The notes below the pieces were generated by a model. That model was not told the DNA's origin, did not search any database, and saw nothing but the letters and a program-made list of their open reading frames with translations. Below, piece after piece: positions 1-12,083 of a stretch of DNA of 64,000 nucleotides. The position numbers and the translations under genes were made by a program. The DNA comes from Eudorina sp. 2006-703-Eu-15 (Eukaryota; Chlorophyta; Chlorophyceae; Chlamydomonadales; Volvocaceae): the NCBI GenBank assembly GCA_003117195.1, contig BDSI01000004.1, positions 1,545,290 to 1,609,289 on the forward strand, given 5' to 3'. The first letter of the stretch is position 1, and each line of letters begins with the position of its first letter.

Positions 1-3000
1 GTCCGCGGCCGCTACTCCCTCTTGCTGGCGATCAGCTGTCGCTACAGCCCCGGCCTCCCCTGCAGCACCAGCAACGGCTGCGCCGCCCGCCTGCAGACTG
101 GTGGATGAGCTAGCCCGCGTGGGGGCACGCCGCCGGGGCGGCACCTGGGCGCCGCTGTCAGGCCTTGCCTCAGCAGGGGCTGGCAGCTGCGGCTGCGACT
201 GCTCCTTGTTGCTGGGCGCAGAGCCGGCCGATATCACGCTTGCTCCGCCGCCCCAACCGCCGCCAAGGGCCGAAGCGTCTGCACCGGCTGACGCATTCCC
301 CGCGGTTGCCGGCTCCGGCCCGGACGATGGCACTCCCGTGGTTGACTCAGGCCCTGGAATGGGTCCGCCCGCGGGCCCGCCCGCCGCCGCCGCCGCCTTT
401 CGCTTGGCCATCGCGCTGAGGGACAGCCGCGAGCCCGGCAGCGGTGGCCGGCCCACCGCGGCGGCGGCGGCCGCTGCAGCTGCGGCGGCTGCTGCGGCGA
501 CGGCCGGGTTGACCGCACCGGAAGGAGCCGCGGAGGGCGGCGCGGGCTCAGGCACTGCCGCTGCAGCGGAGGTCGCAGCTGTCGCAACTTCAGCGGGGGC
601 GCCAGGTACCGTGTCCGGCAACGGCCCGGATCCCTGCCCCTGGGTGCCCAACGCCGCGTGGGGGCCTGTGTAACCTGCGGTCTGCATCTGTAAAGGGTGC
701 GAGACCGGAGCAGGCTGGGGGCCTGGCTGCGGCTGCAGCTGTGGTTGCCGCAGCAGCTGCTGTGACGCGGGCAGTTGCTCTGGGTGCTGCAGCTGCTGCA
801 GCTCATTTGGTTGTTGCTGCTGCCCTGTTTGCTGGAGCTCATTTGGTGGTTGCTGCTGTCGCTGTTGTTGCTGCTACGGGCCAAAGCATAACGGCAACAG
901 GCAGATATTCAAGATGAGCTTCAAGTGCGTGCAGCGCGGCGGAACGGGCGCGTGATATAGCGGGACCCGTAACGGGCTAGGGCACAGGCAGGGCCATGAG
1001 CTTCGGCGCTGATGCAGTACCAGCAGGCGCCACCGCCGTTCAGCCCAACTTGTGGCCATCGCCCACAACGCTGTGGCCCTCACAATCCCCAAACCGCGCC
1101 ACAGGACGCGACGGCCGGAATCACTAACAGCTTCCGGCCGATTCTAACGAGCAGCCATCGCCTCGCCCACACGCCATACAATACCCCGACCTACGCACCG
1201 GCACATCAGCACGAGGGCCCCATTCCTCAAAAAGTCGCCGACTTTACCTGCATCTGGTACAGCTGCATCTGCTGCAACATCAGCTGTTGCTGCTTATAGA
1301 TCTTGGGCGGCCGCCCGTACTTCTTCTTGACCGGCAGCGTCATCCCGGCAGCCGCGGCCGCGGCGGCGGCAGCCGCAGCCGCAGCTGCAGGGTCCGGCTC
1401 CGATGTGCCCGGAGGAAGGTCCGGTGGCATGGACAAGGGCGCTGGGCCGGGAGTTGGAACATGGGCCGTCGTGGTGGCCACGGTCGCTCCGAAGCCCAGC
1501 CCATCAACTCCCTCCATGGTTCCCATTGAGCTGCCCCGCTTCACCGGCCGCCCCGGGCCGGGGCCAGCCACAGCCATTGGGGTGTACACGTCGGACGGCT
1601 GCGCGGGGTCGGAGGCAACAGACGGTGGAGCAAGCACGAAGTCAACGCAACGCCAATACGGATACACAAGTACCGATGTACGTACACCGCTACGTGGGCG
1701 AACCAACTTGGTTGTCGGCTCAGAGCCTTTGCGATGCGTACGTTCGTACACATAAACGTAGGTGTGGTAAGAAGGGCACAAAGGAGACCCCACCTGCGCC
1801 GCCCCAACACAGTCCCGCACCACGAAACGTATCTAGCACAGTTCGCGAGGCGCATCGTCACCCACCCGCGCCGCCGCCCCCGTCTGCATGTCCTTGTTGC
1901 GCTGCGCGTCCGAGTGGTTGTGGCAGTAGGCCCGGTAGCGGAGCTGCTTGGAGCCGGGCTGCAGACGAGCCACCAGGTAGTTGCCCGCGCGGCGGCCGCA
2001 CAGCGGGTGGAAGTACGCCTGGCAGTGCCCAAAGTTGCACTTGGCGACGGCGCCAGACACCTGCGGCACAGGAAATGGCCAGTTGAGGGCGTGAGGTAGG
2101 CGTTAACACCATGACGGAAGGTGATGGTAAGGCAGACGGCGCCATGGCAGAAGAGGAAATCGCCAAGGCTAGATAGACGAAGCGATCGCGCCCTAACGTC
2201 GGCGTTTGGGCGCAGAGCAGTGTAGAGCAGGGCGAGAGATGCATCGCGGGGGGAGGGGGCGCAGGTACCCGGTGTAGCTGCAGCACGAGGAGGGTGTTGT
2301 GGCGGCGCACCTTGCCGCAGATGCCGCATTGCGCACGCCAGCGCTCGGACTTGATGGAGTTCAGGTTGTCAATGGCGTCCGGCGCGTCCAGGTTGTGGAC
2401 TATGGGCCCCTCATGCCACAAGCCACACACCTGCGGGCGGGAAAAGGCAGGGAATGTCGGCTGCCCTGGCTGACGTACAAGGGATAGAAGCAAAGGCGAC
2501 ATTGAACCGGACGACAGCCACGGACAGCCCGGGAGCTCTGGTGCGTGCGTTACTGGCTCAACCGGTTTCAGGGGGTACGCGGTCGCTCAACCCGCGCAAG
2601 TTTAGAGCAGGCACAAGGGGTCGGCGTCGTTGAAACGGTGCAGCGTCGGGTGACGAAGCCGAGCAGGGCAGTACGCCCCCGGGCCCGACGTTCTGCACCG
2701 CCACCACGAGGTCACGCCGCTGCACTCACAACGTGGGCCCAGTTCTTGCTGTCCACGGTGCGCTTGAAGGCGCCCTGCCGCACGGGGCAGAGGCAGCAGG
2801 ACACCGCGAGGGAGCCGCCCGGCAGCTCCGCGTGCGTGATGCCCCGCGCCTCCATCTCCCACCGCTTGGGCCGGATCTCGTTCTGTGGCACGCCCCCGGC
2901 GCGCTGCGACTCCTCGTAGAAGCGGCAGGGCCAGCACAGCCACTCCTCTGCGCGTCGTTCGTGGAGAGCGGATGTCAAGGCCGGGTGAACAGGAGTGGGG

Positions 3001-6000
3001 CATGCTTCCCAGGCGCCAAGCCCATACAACATGATACTAGATGACCCGGCGGCCCCATGGAATAGGGTTTAGGGTTTTAGGGTTTACGCCGCCGAGGATG
3101 ATGACAGACACTTAGATCCTGAGGCCTTACCGGAAGGCGCGCACACGCGAAACGCGCAGAGTGTTGATTAGGTTTGCCGGAGCCATCGTGCGCTCACCCG
3201 CGGGAATGCTGCGCACGCCGTAACAGTGCTGGTGCACCGCTATGTCGCAGCGCTCGCAGAAGACGATCATGTTAGGATCCACGGACAGGCCGTCCCCGCA
3301 GATGGCGCACAACGCCTCCTCGTCGTGGGTCCTGCGGACCGGAGAAGGGGGGCAATGGACCGCAGGTCAGCAGCCACCAACCACCTGTATCGCACATGTG
3401 TCTGTGTCCCGTCCGAAATGTCCCGGTACAGAGACACATGTGCCTGCGTCCCCTGCTGAACACACAGCCAACTCCCCTTCGGTCTGCATAAGGAGCATAT
3501 TCGGCTTTAACAGCCAACCCAGGTAACCCAGACCGGGAGGCTGGGTACCCACCGGTGCGCCAAGGGGTCCACCAGCTCAGAGTCATCCATCACCGCCGGG
3601 CCTGCCTCGACCGGCGCCGGCCCCTCACCGACGCTTGGGCCCGGTGTGGCGCCGCGCCAGGCCTCGGCTACCATATCCGTGCCCTCCGCACCCAGCGCGC
3701 CCTCAAAGCCGCCAGACGGCACGCTGACGAACTTCTTGGGCCGGCCTACAGTGCCCCGTGGGCTGGCGGGCTCGTTGAGCGCCGCCAGGGCCTGACGCTT
3801 CTCCATCTCGCGTTTCTCCCGCTTCATGTTGCGCTTGATCTCGACCTTGCGCTGCGCGGGGCCCCAAAGATGGGTGAGCAGAAAAACGATTAATCCACAG
3901 GCGCAAGACCAAATCTGGTTCCCATACTAAATTTGAGTTGCCACCGCACATTGAGTTGCCACCACTCGCTCCCAGTGACATCCGCTAGCACTTTCGGCTT
4001 AAAAGCCGTGACCGTTTCCTAACCTGCACATCATCAAGCACGCGAGCGCTCCTGCAGCCGTGATTTGGTTGCATGCGAAGCAACCGCAACCCAAAACATA
4101 TCCCTCCCGTGACTGACATGACGGCATGGCCGATCAATCGCTTGCCATCAGATATTGCCCCAGCTGCCTTCCCCTACGATGCAGTCCTGACCGGTAATCG
4201 GGCCTCAGCGCGCCCCACCTGCAGGTACCCCCGGATCTGGTCCTCCATTTCGGCACGCTGTTGGTTATTGGCCCGCTGGCGCGGCAGGTCCGCCAACACG
4301 AGGTCCATCAGCGCAGCCATACGGGAGCGATTAATGGCCACCTGTAGCAGCAATTTTAGCGAAGAGGGCTTCAGCGCTGAGGAATACCCCCAGAGTTGAC
4401 AAGCGGCCGAGTCTAGACACGCCACCCTTGCCAGCGCTCGTGATACGGATGCCTGCTTACCTACCACAGTCATGAGCAGCGGACGCGTGCAGCAGCCAGT
4501 AGATGCTGCACCTTGAAAAACTAAGCATGCACTAAATCGCGCCTCCATTGAACACATCTCACCGCGCCGCACCTGTCCGTGTCGTCAGTCGACCCACATC
4601 CCCACCCCCTCCCCGGTTCCCCCGGCCTACCTGCTGCACCAGCTCGCTCTGCAGCGAGATCAGTTCCGCAAGGATTTCATCGTCAGGGGCCATGGCAAGC
4701 ACGTCATCGGCCGCATCCAGTTGCGTCCACTGCTGGTCCAGAGTGCCCTCGGGGCCCCCTGTGGGTACGGCCAGGAGCGTGGTTATTGCGGCTCATGACC
4801 TACTCCAGGAGGTGCCGGCTTGAAAGCCACACGAAAGCCGCTGTGATGATCCCCATCCACAAGAGGAAGATGATCCCCATCGTCACATTTACAAGAGCGC
4901 GCGTTGATTACTGTACGAGGGTAACATGCCTGGGTGCAGGTCTTGTGCTTCGCGAGGGAACCCGCCTTGTCTTCCGCATATGGACCCGCGTTTCCCAAAT
5001 TCACGTACCCTCGTTCACGACGGCGTGCACCGCGGCCGTGGTCGCGTTGGACGTCGGCTCGTCCTTGAACAGCAGCGGCACTTTGTTCAGTAGCGCCATT
5101 GGATTGTTGGTGAGGGGTTTCTGCAGCCCTGCGGCTGCCGAGCCCGCACTCCAGCTGGCGCCGCCCTTGGGCCCCGGCTTTCGCCGCACCTTGGGCATCA
5201 CCGACTTGGCGCGCTCTCGCTCCTCCCGTTCGCGCTCCCGCAGCTCCCGCTCCCGTTCCTTGTCTTTCTTTCCCGCCAGCGCCGAGTAATTAACTGAGTT
5301 GCGCGCGCGGCCGCCCCGGCCGCCGCCCGAGGCCGAGCCGGGGCCGGCCCCCAGCGTCGGCGTCGAGGAAGAGTGCCCCAGGGTGCCGCCGACGGCCCCG
5401 GAGGCGTCTTCGAGTTGAACCACGGGCTGCGACAAAGGCGGCAGGGGCGGCAGCTGCGGGACATCCATGTGACCGTCCTGCAGATGCGCGCCGCCCGGGC
5501 CGCCGGCCGCCTCGCCGTGAGGGGACGGACCTGTCCCCAGCTCAAGCACCCCGCTCCCGTGGGCCCTGTAGCCGCCCCGAGCGGACGCAGGTGTCTTCGT
5601 CATGTGGCCCCCACCGGCACCCGGGCCGCCGCCGCGACCGCCACGACCCCCGCCCATCGACGCTGGCGCCGCCTCATCGTCGTCCTGTGCCGATTCCACC
5701 AGGCTGCCGGTGCCCGCACATGGGTTGAGCACGTAGGCCGTGCAGGGCCGCTCGAGGATGCGGCGGAGATACGGGTGAATGTAGTCACCGCCAGCTGCGC
5801 GTGGAAGTTCCTGGGAGGATGGTCCCCGGTTAGACGACTGCGTGTCATCCTCCGCGGCGACTGCGGTCGCAGATGGACCCTCCGCGCGCCCTACCGGAGC
5901 GACGGCAACGGGGACACCGGCGTCAGCCGAAGGCTGCGCTGGGGCCTGGCCAGCGCCGGAGGCATCAATCGCAAGGTGGAACTGGCCCGCCGCGCTGTCA

Positions 6001-7228
6001 CCGGCGCTGGTATCGCCCAGCTGGGTGATCTTTTGCAGCAACTTGTCCAGGTGCGCCCGATCCATGGTAGCTAGAGGGGGATGCCCAGGCCTCCAGTCAG
6101 ACGCGCTGGGTGCTTCGGTGTTTTCCATGAGCCCCAATTTGTGGGCCAGCAAGCAGAACGTGCGCGCCTCATCATCGGTGCAGGCATCCAACATGGTGGA
6201 CGCCGGCCGTCCGTCGGGGCGGCAGCCCTGGACCAGCGCTTCGGTGGTAGCCTGGAACTGGGGAAAGGCTGCCTGGGGGAAGAAGCCGTGGGGTCCGGCG
6301 ATGCTCGGCAACATTCCCAGTCCGTCGTGCAGCTTGCCGGCGCCGCGTCCGCGTCCCCGTCGCTGTCACGGCACATTTTGAATGCAGCGAAATTAGAAGC
6401 GTAAAAAGGATTGTGTCCTGGTGCAGAATGACAGCCAGTTCGAGCGGCGCGTCGCGTGCCCAGCCGGGGAAGGTGGCTAACGGCTACCAGACAACGGCAA
6501 GTTGCACGGACATTTGTTCTGCAGTGTGCCTCTTTCCACAAAATACTCGTCCCTGTGAGCATACACAACGTTTCCTCCACTACAACACCCTGTGGACAGG
6601 TCGCCTTCGCACGGACCTCCAGCGCGTCCTCGTCTTCCCTGCCAGCAGTTAGCTTGCCCTTGGTTGGCGCAGGCCGGTCCGCTCCACGAGGGTCGCGCCC
6701 GAGGAAGGGCACGGTCAGGCAGTCGTCGTCCTCGAGGTTGAGCGCAACCGGCATCAGCGACATAACATCCTCTTGAGTTATGTCCCGAAAGTAGTCCTGC
6801 TCGCACCAGAGTAGGTAACCTTTAGACAAATGTATCTACCCAGTCTGTCACTCCATGGATGTTACCTCGACGAACATCCAGAACGGGGCGGCCTCGGTAA
6901 GGTCGCCGATGTGCAGTCCCGGTGTTGGTGCTGCCGCCGCCTGCTCCACAACAGCTGGCAGCGGCGTAACTTGTTTCCCTTTCATTTTTACATCTTTTCT
7001 GACTGCCTCACGCCTCCGCTTTTCCTCCTCTTTCGCTTCTCTGGCTGCTATTGCGTCTGCCATAGTGGCTGGAGCTCTCCCAACATCCGCTAACTTAGGA
7101 AGTGTTGGCGCTTTCTGCAAAGCTTCTCGGAAAACCTCCTCGCCGACGCGAAGCGCGGTTGCCAGCGTGGCGACCCCACCCATTTGACCAGGTGTGGAGG
7201 CCTCCGATAAAGCAGCAGAGGCGTCCAT
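1..7228 (-). CDS. PHD + extended-PHD (PZP-type) chromatin reader, C-terminus off window
   Basis: Exons chained in phase (plus coordinates): 6866-7228, 6617-6796, 5009-6362, 4631-4758, 4219-4341, 3553-3851, 3198-3331, 2730-2947, 2311-2430, 1866-2060, 1248-1598 and 1-873, still open at base 1 (about 1,446 codons). A Cys4-His-Cys3 PHD finger starts near residue 823 (CAICGDGLS, FCERCDIAVHQHCYGV, then WLCWPC). It is followed by a zinc knuckle (CCLCPVRQGAFKRT) and an extended PHD (WAHVVCGLWHEGP, CGICGK, CNFGHCQAYFHPLCGR, YCHNH). This PHD-knuckle-ePHD order is that of JADE/BRPF/AF10-type histone readers, usually found in histone acetyltransferase or methylation complexes. N-terminal of it are an Arg/Glu-rich charged stretch (residues about 550-590) and AT-hook-like segments (RRKPGPKGG; VGRPKKF). 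After the ePHD come another AT-hook-like KKKYGRPPKIYK and long Gln- and Ala-rich tracts. No bromodomain or PWWP is visible in the window. The start is the first ATG of a frame opposed head-to-head to OST48. The family call is firm; the exact orthologue is not. Confidence 0.93.
428..873 (-). repeat. Coding poly-Ala and poly-Gln tracts in the PHD protein
   Basis: Triplet-rich low-complexity DNA inside the last visible exon of the PHD gene. CAG/CAA runs at about 700-873 encode a Gln-rich segment, and GCC/GCG runs at about 455-505 encode some fourteen Ala. A second Ala run lies in the preceding exon near 1350-1390. Such tracts are common in Chlamydomonas proteins and are likely length-variable between strains. 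The strong compositional bias opens long but meaningless frames on the plus strand here. Confidence 0.85.
3064..3086 (+). repeat. Interstitial telomere-like motif in an intron
   Basis: The intron between the two halves of the PHD finger carries AGGGTTTAGGGTTTTAGGG, a mix of the plant-type TTTAGGG and Chlamydomonas-type TTTTAGGG telomere units. Only about two and a half units are present. A shorter related motif, CCCTAAAACCC, lies at 57513-57523. Confidence 0.7.
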
Positions 7229-8613
7229 CAGTTCAGGCGATTAGCAGTTCCGGACAAAAGCAGCAAGTTAGTCCGTCAGGCATAGCATGAGAAAACCTCC
7301 AAACGATCGACTTTCAGTATGTGCATCTCGCTGTCAAAGAGTAAGACAGCAACAACAACAGAAGTATGAAAACAATTAAATCTGATTTGTCCGGGCCACG
7401 CTATGCGGAAGATTGCGCGTCAAACAGTCGGTTGCAAAAAAGGCATTTAAGAGCTTTCAGGATTGACATGCAGCAAATCGTCAAACTATCCTTAGTCAAA
7501 AGGGAAAAGACAGAAGTCATTAGGCATAAGGTTTACTGTTCAGTCGCCAGGATATGATTGACCGTCGGTTGTTTCGGTTAAGTGCTCCCTGTTCTCTGCA
7601 TTGTCAGGGGCAAGCGGGCAACCGGGTACCGTCGGGCCGACGCGTGCATGTAAGGATATCAATACGCACGCCCAGGTTGACATCAGGACAAATCGAGATC
7701 ATTCGTCAGCTATGCAGTCCGCCAATATCGAATACGGTACCGTGGCCCAGAGACGGGCACCACCCCTGCGATAGTTGCGTACCCAGGTTATCAAACAGGG
7801 GTTACACGCCAGTCAGACTGTCAAGTTGGCCAGTAGTGGATGCGCCGAGCTCCATCCCCGACTCCTCGCTGCACGGCATTCACGCAGGTACCGATACACA
7901 CCAGGATGATGATCTGTTCACTGTCTTACCTGAAAATGGGCTGAAGGTGCAGCCATCCGCCATAGCAGGCATCGTAACAGACCGTCTCCACCGTGACTTG
8001 GACACCCTATCGGACCCTCGCAAAGCCGCTCCATCAGAAGCCCCAGCCACACACAATCTTGCTTGTATGCCATGTAGCCAAGTGAGAATTGAGTAATGGA
8101 ATGTCGTGCGTCACCCTTCCCCACTTGAAGTGAAGGCTTCACTACGCTGCAAGGCCAAACGGCTTCGATTTCCAGCACATCCCTTTATTCGAAATGTCAT
8201 GTATGTCTGCACTGCGGTGCCTGTCCTCGAAACGTCAGGTACCGAATAGTACGGTTACCAACCACCCTTATGGAGCGCCGTGAGCTTTGATAAATGAACT
8301 CGCACTCCAGAACTCAACTGCTTACGGAGGAGGAGAGGTAAAAATGTTTCGATTCCCCAAGTAACTATCATGATTTCGGAAAGCGCTGACGCTGCGTAGC
8401 TGCGTACCGGATACAGTGCTGCATTGTGCCTGGCCGTGCTGAATTATGTGAGGGATTCACTTCATTATATCTATGCAGTGATGAATGCATTGCTCTGGGG
8501 ACTTCTCTGTTCCACTTCCTCACTGAGGTAAGGAAACCGACTGAGGGCCGTACAAACCATCTCGGAGGTCAAGTGTCAGCCCCACGCGACGCGTCTTGTA
8601 TTAGACTCCCAGC
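7229..8613. promoter_or_regulatory. Divergent intergenic region, PHD gene / OST48
   Basis: This 1.4 kb lies between two head-to-head start codons (7228 minus, 8614 plus), so it must hold both promoters and 5' UTRs. Base composition is lower in GC than the flanking exons. A 180-codon open frame at 7554-8096 has no recognisable domain or repeat and I treat it as chance. I could not identify a convincing TATA box or operator by eye. Confidence 0.6.
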
Positions 8614-11600
8614 ATGGCGAAACTTCTGTTGTTGAGCTTGGCCCTCTTTGCAGGTCTGGGCGTAGCCTTGGCCGGCAAGTCGGTGCTTGTTTTGTTGCAA
8701 AATGTGAATGAGGCAGACAAGTACTCCAAGTTCTTCAAATCCTTGACGGACTATGGCTTTGATGTACAAGTCAAGAGCTCCAAAGACTCTAGCCTCAAAC
8801 TCCGGGAATATGGCACTTGGCTTTACGATGATCTGGTCCTGTTCGCCCCTAAGACGGAAGGTACCTGGCGCCCTATCATGATTAGATCATCAATATTTCT
8901 TATTTGACATGCGATTGCGTGGTAGTGCAGGCTTTGGTGGCAGCATCGACCAGCAGACTATCTTGGACTTTGTCGACTCGGGACACAGCGTCCTTCTTGC
9001 CGTTAACTCAGATGTATCCGAAACAATGCGGAATCTGGCAGCCGAGTTCGGGGTGGACGTGGACGACCGGGGATCCAAAGTTTTCGACCACTTCCATTAC
9101 GCCGTTTTGGACGGCAAGGATGATCACACCTTGATCGCCGGTTCTGACCTTGTGGATGCGCCTGTCATGGTTGGGGGCCCGTACAAGGTGGGCAAACTCA
9201 GCACGGGAGGAAGGGCGACGCTCTTCGAGGCAGTGTCTTAACTTACTTCGCCTCGCCGCTACCCCCAGGAGCCATTGTTGTTCCGCGGTATTGCATCTAC
9301 CATTCCTGCGGACTCTGAGCTGGTGAGTTGGGTGTGAGGCACGGTCGTACAGGTACCGGACACAATCGGACGACGGGTCAATAGTTGTGGCTCCTCCACT
9401 GCGATACTGGTTGTGGTTCGACGCAGTGACAATGGGCGCCTGCGCTTCAAACAGTCGCGCCACTTCTGTACGCATATTTTTGCATCCGGTGCGTCTCACA
9501 ACGAGTTGCGTTCTCAATGCCTTACAGGCTACCGTTGTGCTGAGCGCATCCAGCACCGCTTACAGCCATGCCCCCAAGTCAGCCATGCTGGAGCCGCCGG
9601 CCCTCATGGTGGGCTCGGCCATCTCGCTCGTCACTGCCGTGCAAGTAAGGCAGCGCAAACGAAACATCGCCATCAACTCACTGCCCTCACGCAATCCTAC
9701 AGGGTGGCACCAAGTCTTTGCACTGCGCAGGATCGGCTGACTGATGCACTATGACTGTTTTGTGCTGCTGCCTTGTGGTGAGAACCTAGGTCACGGGGTT
9801 GCACGAGACATGGATGAGCACTGGTCGGGACCTGGCCTTGGGGAATAAAGATGGCTTCATTTCCGACCCCATCACGTATCACCTGCGGTGTTGGTACGCC
9901 GGGCAAACATGTCTCATATGCGATATCCATGCGTTCGGCCTTAAGCCGTGATCCCAGCTGCACCTGCAGCTCCTGCGGTCTGGCATTGTCTTGGGTTGCA
10001 CATTGTGTTTACATGGCCGCATGCTGTCGAGAGCCATCCTGTGCAAATTCCGATGTGTTGCCACTGCGGCATGTCTCCTGCCATTGCTGGAGCAGGCGCG
10101 CAACAACGCGCGCATGGTGGTTGCCGGGTCTCTGGAGATGTTTACGGACAAGTTTTTCGACGCGGTGATCACCGTGAAGGGCGAGACGTAGGTTTACCTG
10201 TGGGAGGGCAGTGGGCTTGGTCAGCGTTAGGTTTCAATGGGGGCACGGGGCCGCAATGAGCGGAGGAGTTGACTGTCTCGATTGGACTTTGGGGCAGGGC
10301 CGACACGTAGACACGCATCTGGGGCTCTGTCGGGTGTGCTGCAGCTTGGGTGACTGTCGGTGGTGAAGCTACAGCGCTTAACGACGTCTAAATTGGGGTG
10401 CTGACCAGGCCTCCACGATCAGTCCCCAAAATATTGTGCGTCTTGGACCCATCTCAAGCCTACCGCGCAACGTGATGACTTTTGTTGAAGTCGTTAATCC
10501 AGATGCGCTACTCGCCCGCTCGCCTCGACTAGAGCCATCTTTGCTGGGTCGATTGGGGCCGATTTGATAACGCCGGCCACCAAGGGGGTCTCGCGCTGTA
10601 GTCTGTCTGTCCTTCTGCATGCTGCTTGATTGTGATGGCACGCGTCGACATGGCACGCCCAATGACCCCGGCCCCCCGTCATCTTCTGAGGGTAAACTAT
10701 TATCATTATCACATAGTACTGAAAACTTTCTGCTTTTTCTCTTTCTGAACTCACTCCATCCGGACGCCTCGCTTGCACGAGTTGATATTCACTCATTTGT
10801 TGCCGGTGATAGCTGCGCTTGTTGAACAGATACCCGGCTGCCCGCGCGCTCGCCCGCTCCCTGCCCCATCTCGCGCCCGCACCCGAACCCGCGCCCGCAG
10901 AACCCGGACCGCCAACTGGGCCTTCACCGTGACGCTGGCCCGCTGGGCGTTCCAGGACCGCGGCGTGCTCGTGGCGTCCAACCTGCGGCACCACCTGCTG
11001 GGCTCGGACGAGCAACCCTGGGGCTACCGAGTGAACGACGACGTGGAGTTTCTGGTGGACGTGGTGGAAGTGGAGTCAGGCGTGGCCAAACCCTACGTGT
11101 GAGATACGGCCGGACGGGAGCAGAGCGCAGCTAGGATCTCTGGGGCGCATGATGGGCTTTGGGACGGGGAGTCTTCGCGGGAAGGGTCCAAGGAGGAGAA
11201 GACTGGGGCTAAGGCTGTGTGAGTTGCTGAGCAGTTCAGGTTGCGGTGGCGCATGCGCGGGCCGTCAGCTTCCCCCTCGGCCGGTGGAAGCTGCACTGAG
11301 TAAGTCATATTGAAGCATTGTTACAGGAGACCATCAAGGAGTTTGTTGCATGGTGCGGTTTGTCCCGTCACCAGTCCTGGTTGCATCGCTATTGACCCCA
11401 TGTCATTGTTGACAACGACAGGGCTGACGACATTCAGCTGGAGTTCATTATGCTGAACCCCTACATGCGTGTGCCGCTCCAACACGACAACAATGGGACG
11501 TTCTCCCTGCGCTTCAAGGTGGGCCGACCCTTTAGTCGCCTGTGGTGCAGGGCGCCTGTAGGCCAGGCTGTGTTGGCTGCTCTTGGCTGTATTGGGCATA

Positions 11601-12083
11601 TGTCATTTTGGTTGTTGCACGCATGCTGGAACGTCACTGGCATCAAGCGTGCCTCCGGGGCTGAGATTGTGACTCCGGGACGCCACCGTTTGCCTATGCA
11701 GGTCCCAGATGTGTACGGTGTGTTCAAGTACTTTATCGACTACGCGCACAGGGGCTACTCATACATCAAGCTGACACACCAGGTGAGCATCCTGTGGTGC
11801 CTTGCTGACATGCTGAAGGCAACGCGTTGAAGACGGGCCACCACACCCGTTCCTCCAGTAACGCGTGGACTTGCTCGACGAGTTGCGTATGCCAGTAAAC
11901 AACGCGCTCTCCCCCAACGCGTGATCTTTCTGCATTGTCCCCACCTTGCAGGTGCCGGTCCGGCCGTTCAAGCACAACGAGTATGAACGCTTCCTTCTTT
12001 GCGCGTATCCTTACTACGCGTCCGCCGTCTCGGTGATGGTGGCGTTCTTCGCCCTGGGCTTCTTCTACCTTTACAACAAGTAA
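8614..12083 (+). CDS. OST48: Oligosaccharyltransferase 48 kDa subunit (DDOST/WBP1)
   Basis: Exons 8614-8860, 8931-9187, 9269-9322, 9528-9644, 10096-10187, 10901-11098, 11422-11518, 11702-11782 and 11952-12083 join in phase to 424 residues, close to the usual 430-460. The protein is a non-catalytic core subunit of the ER oligosaccharyltransferase that moves the dolichol-linked glycan to Asn-X-Ser/Thr. Visible family features are a cleavable signal peptide (residues 1-20), the start VLVLLQN, the block [18 protein letters not shown], the block [28 protein letters not shown], and the C-terminal AYPYYASA leading into one membrane helix (about 396-420). The last residues are YLYNK, so only a very short cytosolic tail follows the helix. 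The loop between exons 3 and 5 is shorter than in animals. The start was chosen because it gives the signal peptide; all splice sites are GT-AG. Confidence 0.97.

Noticed and set aside
7554..8096. 180-codon plus-strand open frame between the PHD gene and OST48
   Set aside because: No domain, signal or repeat; it lies in the region needed for two divergent promoters and 5' UTRs.
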